Of a DNA stretch of 64,000 nt, positions 44,058-53,333 are shown piece by piece (position 1 is the first letter of the stretch; each line of letters opens with the position of its first letter). The notes under the pieces are model-generated. The model was given only the letters and a program-made list of their open reading frames with translations. It did not search any database and was not told the DNA's origin. The translations under genes and the position numbers were made by a program. The DNA comes from Fidelibacterota bacterium (GTDB taxonomy: Bacteria > Pseudomonadota > Alphaproteobacteria > Rhodospirillales > Rhodospirillaceae), in assembly GCA_947476895.1 (NCBI GenBank), contig CANJRX010000002.1, positions 62,001 through 126,000 of the forward strand, in the 5' to 3' direction.

Positions 44058-45112
44058 CCGATCTGACCGTTTCCATGCACGGTATCGCCACGGCCTATCC
44101 GCCTTATCTTTTCAAACAAGACGAGGTGATGGCAAAAGCCGCCGAAGTTTTCCGTCATCGCGGCGAACTCATGCAGCGCATGGCCAAGAGTTACGGCAAC
44201 GCCGGTGTCAAACAGCGCAACTCATGTGTGCCGCTTGAATGGTATGCGACGGACCACGGCTGGCCGGAACGGACGCAGCTGTTCGAGGAAAATGCCGTAA
44301 AGCTTCTAACGGAAGCTGGCGGCAAAGTTCTAAAAGATGCGGGCGTGAAGCCCGAAGATGTGGCTGCCACTGTCGTGGTGTCCTCCACTGGCATCGTAAC
44401 GCCGTCGCTGGACTCCCTTCTGCAAGGACCTTTGGGTTTATCGCCTACGGTTCAACGTTTGCCGGTCTTCGGGCTTGGCTGCGCCGGTGGGGTCATCGGC
44501 CTGTCGCGCGCGGCCGCCATGGCGCGCGCTTTGCCCGGTCAGTGGGTGTTGTTTCTCTGTGTGGAGCTTTGCGGGCTGACGTTCCGCCCCGTGGACGACA
44601 GCAAAGCCAACATTATCGGCACAACCATCTTCGGAGACGGCGCAGCAGCTGTATTGGTGCGGGCCGATGAAAAGCCAGCACCCTCATTGGGCCACATTGG
44701 CGCGTGGGGTGAACACACCTGGCCCAATTCGCGCGACATCATGGGCTGGAAAGTCGAAGACGACGGCTTGGGCGTGGTGTTCTCGCACAGCATCCCGGTG
44801 CTGGTACGCGAACGCATGCGCGGCGTAACCGATGCTTTCCTCGCTAAGCATGGTCTAGCGCAAAAGGATCTGGCGGGTCTCGTCGTGCACCCCGGTGGCG
44901 AGAAGGTTCTGGAAGCGCTGGAAGCTTGCTATGGCCTCACCAAAGACGAACTCGCAGACTCGCGCGAAGTTCTGGCCGAACACGGCAACATGTCGGCGGT
45001 CACAGTGCTGGCGGTTTTACAAAAGACCGTGGCGCGCGGCGCGAAAGGCCGCCATCTCATGACCGCACTTGGCCCCGGCTTTTCTGTTGGCATGTGTCTG
45101 CTCGATCTATGA
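44054..45112 (+). CDS. Type III polyketide synthase
   Basis: This 352-residue chalcone/stilbene-synthase-fold enzyme extends an acyl-CoA starter with malonyl-CoA and cyclises the product to a pyrone, resorcinol or phloroglucinol. The triad is visible: Cys143 in VFGLGCAGG, His279 in VVHPGGEKV and Asn312 in EHGNMSAV. GTTIFGDGAAAVLV is the family's conserved segment. The methyltransferase overlapping its 3' end reproduces the bpsA-bpsB pair of Bacillus, which makes methylated alkylpyrones. The starter unit cannot be predicted. Confidence 0.93.
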   Translation: MTDLTVSMHGIATAYPPYLFKQDEVMAKAAEVFRHRGELMQRMAKSYGNAGVKQRNSCVPLEWYATDHGWPERTQLFEENAVKLLTEAGGKVLKDAGVKPEDVAATVVVSSTGIVTPSLDSLLQGPLGLSPTVQRLPVFGLGCAGGVIGLSRAAAMARALPGQWVLFLCVELCGLTFRPVDDSKANIIGTTIFGDGAAAVLVRADEKPAPSLGHIGAWGEHTWPNSRDIMGWKVEDDGLGVVFSHSIPVLVRERMRGVTDAFLAKHGLAQKDLAGLVVHPGGEKVLEALEACYGLTKDELADSREVLAEHGNMSAVTVLAVLQKTVARGAKGRHLMTALGPGFSVGMCLLDL

Positions 45113-45600
45113 CAGCAGCGCTTCTCGCCTACGTCGTGATTGAGCGGTTGCTGGAGCTGGTGATCTCTCGCCGCAATACGCACCGCTTGATGGCCGAAGG
45201 TGCTGAGGAAATCGGTGCTGATCACTATCCCTTTATGGTGGCGATGCATGTGAGTTGGCTCACCGCCATCGTCCTCTGGGTCTGGACGCTGCCGCATGAC
45301 CTCAATGTGCCGTTCGTGGTGCTTTATCTCTTGCTCCAGCCCTTTCGGTTTTGGGTGATGGCGAGCCTGGGCCGCTATTGGACCACGCGGGTCATCACGC
45401 CGCCGGACGCACCGTTGATTAGGCGCGGACCATACAGGTTCATGCGTCACCCGAATTATGTCGTGGTGGTTTTAGAGATCGTCACATTACCTCTGGTATT
45501 CGGCGCCTGGCCGCTGGCGGCGGTTTTTTCGCTGCTGAATGCGGCGATGCTGTGGGTGCGTATTCGCGCCGAGAACCAAGCCCTCACCGCGCGCGGTTAG
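45109..45600 (+). CDS. Isoprenylcysteine carboxyl methyltransferase-family protein
   Basis: This 163-residue, multi-helix membrane methyltransferase of the ICMT family has the SAM-binding C-terminal motifs RRGPYRFMRHPNYVVVVLE and RIRAENQALTARG. Bacteria do not prenylate proteins; homologues beside type III PKS genes (BpsB/YpbQ) O-methylate the polyketide. The ATG shares four bases with the PKS stop, which strongly couples the two. It converges on recX with a four-base overlap. Confidence 0.9.
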   Translation: MTAALLAYVVIERLLELVISRRNTHRLMAEGAEEIGADHYPFMVAMHVSWLTAIVLWVWTLPHDLNVPFVVLYLLLQPFRFWVMASLGRYWTTRVITPPDAPLIRRGPYRFMRHPNYVVVVLEIVTLPLVFGAWPLAAVFSLLNAAMLWVRIRAENQALTARG

Positions 45601-46187
45601 TTTTCGTTCCCCTCGCCCTTCATGACGCGCTTGGCGACGTCATAGGGAAAGCCCGCGCGACATATCGCCGCCAAATCTTTTGTCGCTTGTTTGCGCCGGG
45701 CGTCGGCGTCGCCCTTCTGTTTGCCATAGGGACCAAGCCTGCGCCGTCGCGCATAAGCCAGTGCCGCTTCCCAGGTCGCGTCGCCGTCCGAGTCCGTCAC
45801 GGCAGTGGCCAGCAAGGCTTTGTCGATCAAGTCTTGGGCAACACCTTTAGCCCGCAGCGCCGCGCGAATTTTGCCGGGGCCTTTGGCAAGACGGCGTAAA
45901 GAGGTCGCCCGGCCCAGGGCATAGCGCGCGTCGTTGACCGCGGCGGTGCGCACCATCTTGGCGACGATCTCTTCGGCCCAGGCGGCGTACTCGGCTTTCT
46001 CGCCGCCATGCACACGCCGTGCCCGCTCGGCGCGCCGTAGTAAGACTTGCTTCAGATGCGCGGCCGTCGCGGCAAAGCGCTCCACATGGAACTTGGCGAT
46101 GTTTTCCATGCGCTGTTTCGTCATGACGCGGACCGGAGCCCGCGCCTTGGGGCCGGCCTCGCCCTTTTTGGCAGGTGGTGAAACCAT
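45597..46187 (-). CDS. recX: RecX-family regulatory protein
   Basis: This 196-residue basic, helical protein matches RecX, which modulates RecA filament growth: repeats such as HVERFAATAAHLKQVLLRRAER, DARYALGRATSLRRLAKGPGKIRAALRAKGV and AYARRRRLGPYG. The ATG at 46187 leaves a 22-base gap to the divergent permease; an ATG at 46211 would overlap it. RecX is usually near recA, which is not in this window. The Lys/Ala-rich N terminus is variable. Confidence 0.86.
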   Translation of the reverse strand: MVSPPAKKGEAGPKARAPVRVMTKQRMENIAKFHVERFAATAAHLKQVLLRRAERARRVHGGEKAEYAAWAEEIVAKMVRTAAVNDARYALGRATSLRRLAKGPGKIRAALRAKGVAQDLIDKALLATAVTDSDGDATWEAALAYARRRRLGPYGKQKGDADARRKQATKDLAAICRAGFPYDVAKRVMKGEGNEN

Positions 46188-46209
46188 CAGACCGGTATAA
46201 ACTAGCCCC

Positions 46210-47037
46210 ATGCACGATCAACAGCTTCGGCCTTCATCAACCTTCGACATCCCCCTCCCGCGCACCATGGGTGCGGTCAATTGGGGCGGTATGCGCGAGC
46301 TTTACCTGAAGGAAGTGCGGCGCTTCTGGAAAGTCATTTTCCAGACGGTCGCAGCCCCGGTCATCACCACGCTCATGTTCCTGTTGATGATGGTGTTCGC
46401 CTTCGGGCGCGGCAGCACGCAAATCGCCGGTTTTCCGTTCGAGGATTTTCTGGTGCCCGGTCTGGTCATCATGACGATGATCCAGAACGCCTTCGCCAAT
46501 ACATCGTCGTCGATTCTGGTCTCGAAGGTGCAGGGCAATATCGTCGACGTGCTGATGCCGCCTTTGAGCGCATTGGAGTTGATGGTGGCCTGGACAATGG
46601 GCGGCGTTACGCGCGGCATCGTTGTGGGAATTGCTTGCACCGCGTCCATGGCGTTCTTTGCGCATCTGCATCTCTACAGCATTGGCATGATCGTGTTTCA
46701 TTCCGTAGCCGGCTGCCTGTTCATGTCCATGGTCGGCATCCTCACGGCCGTCTGGGCGGACAAGTTCGATCACATGGCAGCGGTGACCAACTTCATCGTC
46801 ACGCCGCTGACGTTTTTGTCGGGCACGTTCTACACAATCGACCGCCTGCCGGAATGGGCGCAGTTCCTGGCCCACTTCAATCCGTTCTTCTACAACATCG
46901 ACGGGTTCCGCTACGGCTTCCTCGGCCACGAAGCCAGCCGGCCCCTGACAGGAATTCTCGTCCTGATCGGCGTGAACGCCGCGATGTGTATCTGGACCTA
47001 CCGGATGCTTAAGAGCGGCTACAAGCTCAAGGCCTGA
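46210..47037 (+). CDS. ABC-2 type transporter permease
   Basis: The 275-residue permease has six hydrophobic helices and the ABC-2 segments ELYLKEVRRFWKV, NTSSSILVSKVQGNI and PLTFLSGTFYTIDRLPEWAQFL. It resembles YadH-type exporters of unknown cargo. The matching ATPase gene is not adjacent. If the ATG at 46210 is right, a TATAAA at 46196-46201 would start transcription at or next to it; ATGs at 46267 and 46291 are alternatives. Confidence 0.88.
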   Translation: MHDQQLRPSSTFDIPLPRTMGAVNWGGMRELYLKEVRRFWKVIFQTVAAPVITTLMFLLMMVFAFGRGSTQIAGFPFEDFLVPGLVIMTMIQNAFANTSSSILVSKVQGNIVDVLMPPLSALELMVAWTMGGVTRGIVVGIACTASMAFFAHLHLYSIGMIVFHSVAGCLFMSMVGILTAVWADKFDHMAAVTNFIVTPLTFLSGTFYTIDRLPEWAQFLAHFNPFFYNIDGFRYGFLGHEASRPLTGILVLIGVNAAMCIWTYRMLKSGYKLKA

Positions 47038-47083
47038 CGCCGTTTCTGGTCCGTTTTGTGACAGGAGGCCGGGGTCCTGGCCG

Positions 47084-47111
47084 TTGACAAAACGCCGGTT
47101 TGGCGTATGAA
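47084..47111 (+). promoter_or_regulatory. Sigma-70-like promoter upstream of argD
   Basis: TTGACA (47084-47089) and TATGAA (47106-47111) are separated by 16 bases. The expected start near 47118 is just ahead of the hairpin at 47123-47152. Confidence 0.6.
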
Positions 47112-47122
47112 TCCAAATCGTC

Positions 47123-47152
47123 GGGCGGTCTGAGGGCCGCCCTCATTTTTTT
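47123..47152 (+). terminator. Intrinsic terminator or attenuator before argD
   Basis: GGGCGG and CCGCCC pair across an 8-base loop, followed by TCATTTTTTT. It could end the permease transcript or attenuate transcripts from the promoter at 47084-47111. Confidence 0.75.
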
Positions 47153-47218
47153 CCGTTTTGTGATGTTCAGGGCCGTTTGTCTTGAACGAAGTTGTCGCCG
47201 GTCTTGGAGGGCGAAGAC

Positions 47219-48427
47219 GTGAGTATTTCCGCTGTGATGCCAAACTACGCACGCATGGACTTGGTCTTCGACCGAGGCCAGGGCGCCATGCTGTACACAG
47301 CGGACGGCCGCAGCTTCCTCGACTTCGGCGCCGGCATCGCCGTGAACGCGCTCGGCCACGCGCACCCACATCTTGTGATGGCGCTCAAAGCCCAGGCCGA
47401 GAAGTTGTGGCACACCTCGAATCTTTACCGCGTCGCCGGTCAGGAAAAGCTGGCTGAGCGGCTGGTCGCTAATTCGTTCGCCGACACGGCCTTCTTCTGC
47501 AACTCCGGCGCTGAAGCCATGGAGTGCGCGGTCAAGATGGCGCGGCGCTATCATCAGGCGCAGGGCTTTAAGGATAAGTACCGTGTGATCACGGCGCGTG
47601 GCGGATTTCACGGCCGCACGCTGGCGATGATTTCCGCCGGCGCGCAGGAAAAGCATTTGGACGGCTTCGCGCCTAAAGTCGACGGGTTTGACCAGGTGCC
47701 GTTCGGGAACTTGAATGAAGCGCGCGCCGCCATCACGCCGCAGACCGCGGCTGTGGTTGTTGAAGCGATCCAAGGTGAGGGCGGGATCATCCCTGCTGAT
47801 CCTTCATACCTGCAAGGCTTGCGGGCCATGGCCGACGAGTTTGGCCTTCTGCTCATTATGGATGAAGTCCAGACAGGCATGGGCCGGACCGGAAAACTCT
47901 TCGCCTATGAATGGGCTGGCATAACGCCGGACATCATGGCGTTGGCGAAAGGTCTTGGCGGCGGTTTCCCCGTAGGCGCCTGTCTTGCCACCGAACGCGC
48001 CGCACAATTCATGACGGCCGGCACGCATGGTTCGACCTTTGGCGGCAACCCGCTGGCGATGGCCGCAGCGAACGCTGTCATGGACGTCATGCTCGAGAAA
48101 AAATTCCTGCCCAGCGTCAATGCGGTTGCAGAGCAGCTGTGGGCTAAGCTCACGCCCGTGGTCGCCAAGCATACGAAAGTTTTCGAAACCATCCGCGGCA
48201 AAGGCCTCATGATCGGCCTCAAGTGCAAAGTCCCCTACACCGACGTGCTCACCCAGATGATGCATCAGGGTTTGCTCGCCGTCGGCGCGGGTGACAACAC
48301 GATCCGCTTGCTGCCGCCGCTCATTATCACTGAAGCCGAAGTTGATGCCGGTGTGGCGATGATCGATCGCGCCGCGACAGCGGTGGTCGCCTCGTCCCAA
48401 TTACCAGCTGAAGAATTTTCCGAATAA
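47219..48427 (+). CDS. argD: Acetylornithine aminotransferase
   Basis: This PLP enzyme makes N-acetylornithine from the semialdehyde and may also serve lysine synthesis as succinyl-diaminopimelate aminotransferase. The 402-residue protein has [40 protein letters not shown] and the PLP lysine in [17 protein letters not shown] at 47219 is chosen for its GGAGGG ribosome site; a TTG 27 bases earlier is weaker. It leads the argD-argF-hslO operon. Confidence 0.95.
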   Translation: MSISAVMPNYARMDLVFDRGQGAMLYTADGRSFLDFGAGIAVNALGHAHPHLVMALKAQAEKLWHTSNLYRVAGQEKLAERLVANSFADTAFFCNSGAEAMECAVKMARRYHQAQGFKDKYRVITARGGFHGRTLAMISAGAQEKHLDGFAPKVDGFDQVPFGNLNEARAAITPQTAAVVVEAIQGEGGIIPADPSYLQGLRAMADEFGLLLIMDEVQTGMGRTGKLFAYEWAGITPDIMALAKGLGGGFPVGACLATERAAQFMTAGTHGSTFGGNPLAMAAANAVMDVMLEKKFLPSVNAVAEQLWAKLTPVVAKHTKVFETIRGKGLMIGLKCKVPYTDVLTQMMHQGLLAVGAGDNTIRLLPPLIITEAEVDAGVAMIDRAATAVVASSQLPAEEFSE

Positions 48428-48448
48428 GCCGATTGCAAGGCACATCAC

Positions 48449-49363
48449 ATGTCCGCCCCGAAGCACTTTCTCGAACTGAACCTCTTGCCGCCGGAAACCC
48501 TGCGCGCAATCTTGGATTCAGCCGCATCCATGAAGGCCAGCCGCAAGACCGGCGATACGGCTGCCAAACCGTTGGCCGGCCGCACGCTGGCGATGGTGTT
48601 TGAAAAGCCTTCGACCCGTACGCGCGTCTCGTTCCAGGTCGGTATGCAACAGTTGGGCGGCGATGTCGTCTCGCTGTCGCCCCAGGACACGCAGTTGGGC
48701 CGCGGTGAATCCATTGCCGACACTGCACGCGTCTTGTCGCGCTATGTCGACGTGATCATGCTGCGCACCTCGGCGCCCGAAAAGCTGCACGAGCTGGCGA
48801 AATACGCCACGGTGCCGGTGATCAACGGCCTGACCGATGAATCGCATCCGTGCCAGATCATGGCCGACATCATGACGTACGAAGAACGCAAAGGTCCTAT
48901 CAAAGGCGCGGTGGTGGCGTGGTCGGGCGACGGCAATAACGTCGCCACCAGCTTCATTCATGCCGCTGCGCAATTTGGTTTTGAACTGCGCCTCGCGTGC
49001 CCGCCCGGACTTGATCCTAGCAAGACGGCCATTGCCTGGGCGCAAAGCAAAGGTGCGAAGATCAGCGTCGGCCACGATCCCAAAGCCGCGGCCAAAGGTG
49101 CCGACTGCATCGTCACCGACACCTGGGTCTCGATGGGCGACGAAGGTGCTGCCAACCGGCATAAGCAGCTTGAACCTTTCCAGGTCAACGAAGCCTTGAT
49201 GGCTTTGGCCAAGCCCGATGCGCTGTTCATGCATTGCCTGCCGGCCCACCGCGGCGAGGAAGTTACCGACGGCGTCATTGAAGGCCCTCAGTCGGTGGTT
49301 TGGGACGAAGCTGAAAACCGCCTGCACGCTCAAAAGGGCGTGCTGCTGTGGTGTCTGAGTTAA
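48449..49363 (+). CDS. argF: Ornithine carbamoyltransferase
   Basis: The enzyme joins carbamoyl phosphate and ornithine to citrulline. The 304-residue protein shows STRTR at 55-59 (carbamoyl phosphate), HPCQIMAD and the ornithine loop [11 protein letters not shown]. It starts 21 bases after argD and its stop overlaps the hslO start (TAATG). Confidence 0.97.
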   Translation: MSAPKHFLELNLLPPETLRAILDSAASMKASRKTGDTAAKPLAGRTLAMVFEKPSTRTRVSFQVGMQQLGGDVVSLSPQDTQLGRGESIADTARVLSRYVDVIMLRTSAPEKLHELAKYATVPVINGLTDESHPCQIMADIMTYEERKGPIKGAVVAWSGDGNNVATSFIHAAAQFGFELRLACPPGLDPSKTAIAWAQSKGAKISVGHDPKAAAKGADCIVTDTWVSMGDEGAANRHKQLEPFQVNEALMALAKPDALFMHCLPAHRGEEVTDGVIEGPQSVVWDEAENRLHAQKGVLLWCLS

Positions 49364-50349
49364 TGTCGGAAACGTCGCCCGGCGCTGCGTTAAGCGCCAA
49401 TCCAGCGGCCGATGTCTGCGTGCCTTTCATGGTCAATGGCGGCGCGTTCCGCGGCCGGATCGTGCGCCTGACGGCGTCGGTCACGGATATCCTCACGCGC
49501 CAGAGAAGCCCCGCGCCGGTTTCGGCAATACTCGCCGAAGCCATGGCGTCTGCCGTGGCTTTGGCCGGCGGCCTTAAATACACCGGCGTCTTCACCTTGC
49601 AGGTTCAAGGCAAGGGGCCAGTAAAAATGCTCGTGACCGACGTCACCAGCGAAGGCGAGCTCAGGGCTTGCGTTAAATACGATGCCGCTGCGGTGGAAGC
49701 TGAAATGGTCCGCACGCGCTCCGGCGGATTGGAACCGCACCTCCTCGGACCCGGCGGCCACTTGGCCTTTACGGTCGATCAAGGCCCGGATACCGAGCGC
49801 TACCAGGGCATTGTCGAGTTGTCCGGCGAAAGCTTGGCCGAGACTGTGCACCACTATTTCCGCCAATCCGAGCAGCTTGAATCGGCGCTGAAAGTTGCCG
49901 TCGCCACACCCCAAACACCGGATGAGCCGTGGATCGCCTCGGCCCTTTTGCTGCAACGGATGCCGGAAGAAGGCGGGCTTAAACACTTAAGTCGCGATGA
50001 GGCGGAAGACGCGTGGCGGACGGCAGTTATCCTGTTGGGAAGCCTCAAAAACTCCGAACTGCTTGATCTCACGCTATCGCCGGAACGCCTGCTAACGCGA
50101 CTTTTCTTTACAATCGGCGTTGTACCGAGTGCACGGCGGCCTATAGACTTTCAATGCCGCTGCTCGCGCGAGCGCAGCGAACGTATTCTTGCCTCATTTC
50201 CGAGTGAAGAAGTGCGTAGCTACGCTGAACACGGAAAAATTCATATGACCTGTGAATATTGCAATTCGGATTATGTGTTCGACATCGATGAGCTCGACGC
50301 AATTATCCAAAAGCATAGGACAGAAACCGAAAGGCCCGAATCACCATGA
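49363..50349 (+). CDS. hslO: Redox-regulated chaperone Hsp33
   Basis: This 328-residue holdase protects unfolded proteins during oxidative stress. The N-terminal beta domain is followed by the C-terminal zinc switch, with FQCRCSRE and MTCEYCNSDYVF giving the CxC plus CxxC ligands. ATG at 49363 is favoured by the one-base overlap with argF; a GTG 15 bases upstream is possible. Confidence 0.94.
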   Translation: MSETSPGAALSANPAADVCVPFMVNGGAFRGRIVRLTASVTDILTRQRSPAPVSAILAEAMASAVALAGGLKYTGVFTLQVQGKGPVKMLVTDVTSEGELRACVKYDAAAVEAEMVRTRSGGLEPHLLGPGGHLAFTVDQGPDTERYQGIVELSGESLAETVHHYFRQSEQLESALKVAVATPQTPDEPWIASALLLQRMPEEGGLKHLSRDEAEDAWRTAVILLGSLKNSELLDLTLSPERLLTRLFFTIGVVPSARRPIDFQCRCSRERSERILASFPSEEVRSYAEHGKIHMTCEYCNSDYVFDIDELDAIIQKHRTETERPESP

Positions 50350-50945
50350 GCACACGTTTTCAATTCAACCACGCCCTCCGCGCGCTCGCCGTTATCGCCG
50401 CGCTTGCTGGTACGGCAGCGGTCGCCCACGCGCAGTCTGCGCCGACTTTGGTATTCGCTAATAAAACGGCGTTGAACGTCGATGCGACCTCCCTCGACCT
50501 CAAGATTGAAAACCTGCCGCCGCGTGAATACCCGCATATGGGCTACCGCTCCGAGGTCAGGTTCGATGATGCCGCGCGCGCCTGGGCCGCCAGCCACTTC
50601 ATGCTGACCGGCAACAGCGTCAACCAGCTGCGCGTCACCATCCGCAAAGGCGACATCGTCGAGAAATTGCTGCCCGTCAAAAAGGGCATCAAGGGCTGGT
50701 TCACGAAGGATCAATCCGCCGAATATGAAGCGACGCTGGATGTTGAGCTGTCGATTGTGGATGCCAATGGCATGGTTCTGTCATCTGCCAGCGGTAAATC
50801 CACCAGCACGCGCACGGTTCTCGAAGGCACGACCGACGCCGACAAGCAGCAGGTCTGGGCCGGCATGATCGTGTCGGCGTTCGATGCTTTGGATAACGAA
50901 CTGCAACCGCAGGTGCGCCAAGTAATGGCGCAGTTCATTCGTTAA
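50346..50945 (+). CDS. Exported protein of unknown function
   Basis: This 199-residue protein has a clear signal peptide (to about AHAQ at 27-30) and no lipobox, so it is probably periplasmic. The mature part is of mixed alpha/beta character, with VNQLRVTIRKGDIVEKLLPV and EATLDVELSIVDANGMVLSSASGKSTSTRTV; the latter resembles the outer strand-rich part of secreted beta-sandwich proteins. I do not recognise the family. It overlaps hslO by four bases and is followed by the convergent folE. Confidence 0.8.
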   Translation: MSTRFQFNHALRALAVIAALAGTAAVAHAQSAPTLVFANKTALNVDATSLDLKIENLPPREYPHMGYRSEVRFDDAARAWAASHFMLTGNSVNQLRVTIRKGDIVEKLLPVKKGIKGWFTKDQSAEYEATLDVELSIVDANGMVLSSASGKSTSTRTVLEGTTDADKQQVWAGMIVSAFDALDNELQPQVRQVMAQFIR

Positions 50946-50961
50946 AGCTGGGCGCTAAGCT

Positions 50962-51579
50962 CTATTTGCCGATAATCGCTAGGAATTCGCGCCGGGTCGA
51001 TGGGTCGTCCCGGAAGGCGCCCAGCATTGTCGATGTCACCATGGCGACGCCGGCTTTGTGCACACCCCGCGTCGTCATGCACTGGTGCTCGCCCTCCACG
51101 ACGACAGCCACACCTTTCGGATGAAGCGTATCGTTGATGGCGTTGGCGATTTGCGCCGTCATCTTTTCCTGAATCTGAAGGCGCTTGGCGTAGGCCTCCA
51201 CCACGCGCACCAGCTTTGAGATGCCCACGACGCGTTTGTTGGGCAGATAGGCGACATAAGCTTTGCCGATCACCGGCACCATGTGGTGCTCGCAGTGGCT
51301 CTCGAAGGTGATGTCCTTCAGGACCACCATCTCGTCGTAACCCTCGGTCTCTTCGAAAGTGGTGCGCAGGATTTCGACCGGATCTTGCTGGTAGCCCGCG
51401 TAAAATTCTTCGTAAGACCGCACCACGCGCTCGGGTGTGGCTTCCAGGCCTTCGCGATCGGGATTATCGCCGGTCCAGCGAATGAGAACGCGCACCGCCG
51501 CCTCGGCTTCAGCGCGGGTCGGGCGGACATCGCCGTCGCCTGCCGCGGCTAGGGATGGCTTTTCAGGAACAAAGGTCAT
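50962..51579 (-). CDS. folE: GTP cyclohydrolase I
   Basis: The enzyme converts GTP to dihydroneopterin triphosphate, the first step of tetrahydrofolate synthesis. The 205-residue protein has [10 protein letters not shown] (zinc ligands Cys96 and His99) and HQCMTTRG with Cys167. The first 25 residues are a variable tail. It follows apaG by 25 bases, in an operon that begins with the riboswitch-controlled metZ. Confidence 0.97.
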   Translation of the reverse strand: MTFVPEKPSLAAAGDGDVRPTRAEAEAAVRVLIRWTGDNPDREGLEATPERVVRSYEEFYAGYQQDPVEILRTTFEETEGYDEMVVLKDITFESHCEHHMVPVIGKAYVAYLPNKRVVGISKLVRVVEAYAKRLQIQEKMTAQIANAINDTLHPKGVAVVVEGEHQCMTTRGVHKAGVAMVTSTMLGAFRDDPSTRREFLAIIGK

Positions 51580-51604
51580 GGGCGCATCCTTGGTCTGGAT
51601 AGGC

Positions 51605-51997
51605 TTAGTTTATGGCCGCCGTATCATAGGGACTATCGAGAGAAAAAGCGGGTATTTCAATATCGAAGCATTCTCCGCCGGTCGTAGTCATCTGGTAGCT
51701 ACCAGCCATGATCCCAGACGGCGTTTGCAGCGGGCACCCACTGGTATATTGGAACGAATCGCCGGGTTTTAGAACGGGCTTTTCGCCGACGACACCCGGA
51801 CCCTGAACTTCCTGCAGGCGGCCGAACTTGTCGGTAATACGCCAGTGACGCCGCAATAGTTGCACCGTCTCCGTGCCGCCGTTCTCGATGTTGACGCGGT
51901 AGGCCCAAACAAAACGATCTTCGTTGGGCGAAGACTGATCTTCCAAGTAAGACGGGCTTACGGAAACTTTGATACTGCGGGTGACTTTTTCGTACAT
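51605..51997 (-). CDS. apaG: ApaG-family protein
   Basis: This 130-residue beta-sandwich (fibronectin type III-like) protein has the family pattern: [45 protein letters not shown] and [15 protein letters not shown]. Its function is poorly understood; it binds nucleotides or phosphates in some reports. It lies six bases after metZ and 25 before folE. Confidence 0.93.
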   Translation of the reverse strand: MYEKVTRSIKVSVSPSYLEDQSSPNEDRFVWAYRVNIENGGTETVQLLRRHWRITDKFGRLQEVQGPGVVGEKPVLKPGDSFQYTSGCPLQTPSGIMAGSYQMTTTGGECFDIEIPAFSLDSPYDTAAIN

Positions 51998-52003
51998 CGT
52001 GTC

Positions 52004-53194
52004 CTACGCCTGGAAAGCCTGAGTCAAATCGGCGATCAAGTCGTCGACATTTTCCAATCCCACCGACAAACGGATGAAGCCTTCTGTAATGCCGACCTGG
52101 GCCTTCGCTTCCGGCGTAAGCCGCTGGTGCGTGGTCGTGAACGGATGACAGATCAGGCTTTTAGCGTCGCCGAGGTTATTGGAGATATCGATGACTTTAA
52201 GACGATTGAGCAGTCGGAAAGCCGCTTCCTTACCGCCCGCCACTTCAAAGGAAATCACCGAGCCGCCGGCCTTCATCTGCGCCTTGGCCAGATCGTACTG
52301 CGGATGGCTGGGCAAGAACGGATAGAGCAGGCGGGTGATGCCGTTTTGTTTTTCGAGCCAGCGCGCAATCGTCATCGCGTTGTCGCAGTGGCGCTGCATG
52401 CGCAGCTCCAGCGTCTCAAGGCCCTTCAGCAAGACCCAGGCGTTGAACGGTGACAGGCTGGGGCCGGTGTGGCGCATAAACGGCGTGAGCTTATCGACAA
52501 TGAACTGCTTCGAGGCCAGCACCGCACCGCCCAGGCAACGCCCCTGACCGTCGATATGCTTGGTCGCCGAATACACAACGACGTCGGCGCCGAAGGTGAA
52601 GGGCTTTTGTAGGATCGGCGACGCAAAGACGTTATCAACCACCACCAGCGCGCCGGCTTTGTGCGCCAGATCGCAGACGGCTTTCAGATCGATCATCTCG
52701 AGGCCGGGATTGGAAGGCGATTCAATAAATACGGCGTCGGCCGGCGTGGACAGAGCCGCTTTCCACTGCGCGAGATCGCCGCCGTCGACAAAATCGGTTT
52801 TAACGCCGAAGCGCGGCAGCAGTTCGGCGCAGATATATTGGCACGAGCCAAAGATTGCGCGTGACGCCACCAAACGTTGGCCGGTGCTCAAATGTGAGGC
52901 GAGTGCCGCCCACACCGCTGCCATGCCGCTCGACATGGCGCGGCAGTCTTCAGCGCCTTCGATCAGCGCCAGGCGCTTTTCAAACATGCGCACCGTGGGA
53001 TTGCCGAAGCGCGAATAAACGTAACGGTCGATTTCGTTCTTGAACGACTTCTCGGCTTCTTCGGCGGTCTTGTAAACGTAACCGGAGGTGAGAAAGATCG
53101 CTTCGTTGGTTTCGTCGAACTGGCTGCGCTCGGTCGCGCCGCGCACCATCTGCGTTTGCAGACCCCAGTCCCGCTGTTTTTCGTAATCAATCAT
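52004..53194 (-). CDS. metZ: O-succinylhomoserine sulfhydrylase
   Basis: The enzyme makes homocysteine from O-succinylhomoserine and sulfide. The 396-residue PLP protein has RYVYSRFGNPTVRMFEKRLA, the PLP lysine at 212 (YSATKHIDGQGR) and ISNNLGDAKSLICHPFTTTH, with the extended ERSQFDETNEAIF start typical of MetZ. The ATG at 53194 lies downstream of a terminator and SAM-II riboswitch, so SAM represses it. An acetylhomoserine-using MetY-type role cannot be excluded. Confidence 0.95.
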   Translation of the reverse strand: MIDYEKQRDWGLQTQMVRGATERSQFDETNEAIFLTSGYVYKTAEEAEKSFKNEIDRYVYSRFGNPTVRMFEKRLALIEGAEDCRAMSSGMAAVWAALASHLSTGQRLVASRAIFGSCQYICAELLPRFGVKTDFVDGGDLAQWKAALSTPADAVFIESPSNPGLEMIDLKAVCDLAHKAGALVVVDNVFASPILQKPFTFGADVVVYSATKHIDGQGRCLGGAVLASKQFIVDKLTPFMRHTGPSLSPFNAWVLLKGLETLELRMQRHCDNAMTIARWLEKQNGITRLLYPFLPSHPQYDLAKAQMKAGGSVISFEVAGGKEAAFRLLNRLKVIDISNNLGDAKSLICHPFTTTHQRLTPEAKAQVGITEGFIRLSVGLENVDDLIADLTQAFQA

Positions 53195-53232
53195 CGTCTT
53201 ATCCTCGATCCTCAAGGGCCCAAGGGGCAAAT

Positions 53233-53265
53233 AAAAAAGCCCCCGACCGGAACTGGCACGGGGGC
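53233..53265 (-). terminator. Terminator of the SAM-II expression platform
   Basis: On the minus strand AGCCCCCG and CGGGGGCT form a strong stem followed by TTTTTTA. It starts about nine bases after the riboswitch and ends 38 bases before metZ. Confidence 0.92.
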
Positions 53266-53273
53266 TGAAGCCC

Positions 53274-53327
53274 TCGACCTTTTAGCGGTTTTTAACGTGG
53301 CCGCAATCCGGTCTCAAATCACCACGG
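53274..53327 (-). ncRNA. SAM-II (metA) riboswitch
   Basis: Read on the minus strand, CGTGG and CCACG form P1, enclosing GTGATTTGAGACC and CGGATTGC, and are followed by TTAAAA, CCGCTAAAAGGTCG. The GTGATTTG and GCTAAAAGG segments are SAM-II hallmarks. GACC in the loop and GGTC in the 3' part can pair as the pseudoknot. The position upstream of metZ is the classic one. SAM binding would favour the downstream terminator. Confidence 0.95.
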
Positions 53328-53333
53328 ACTATT

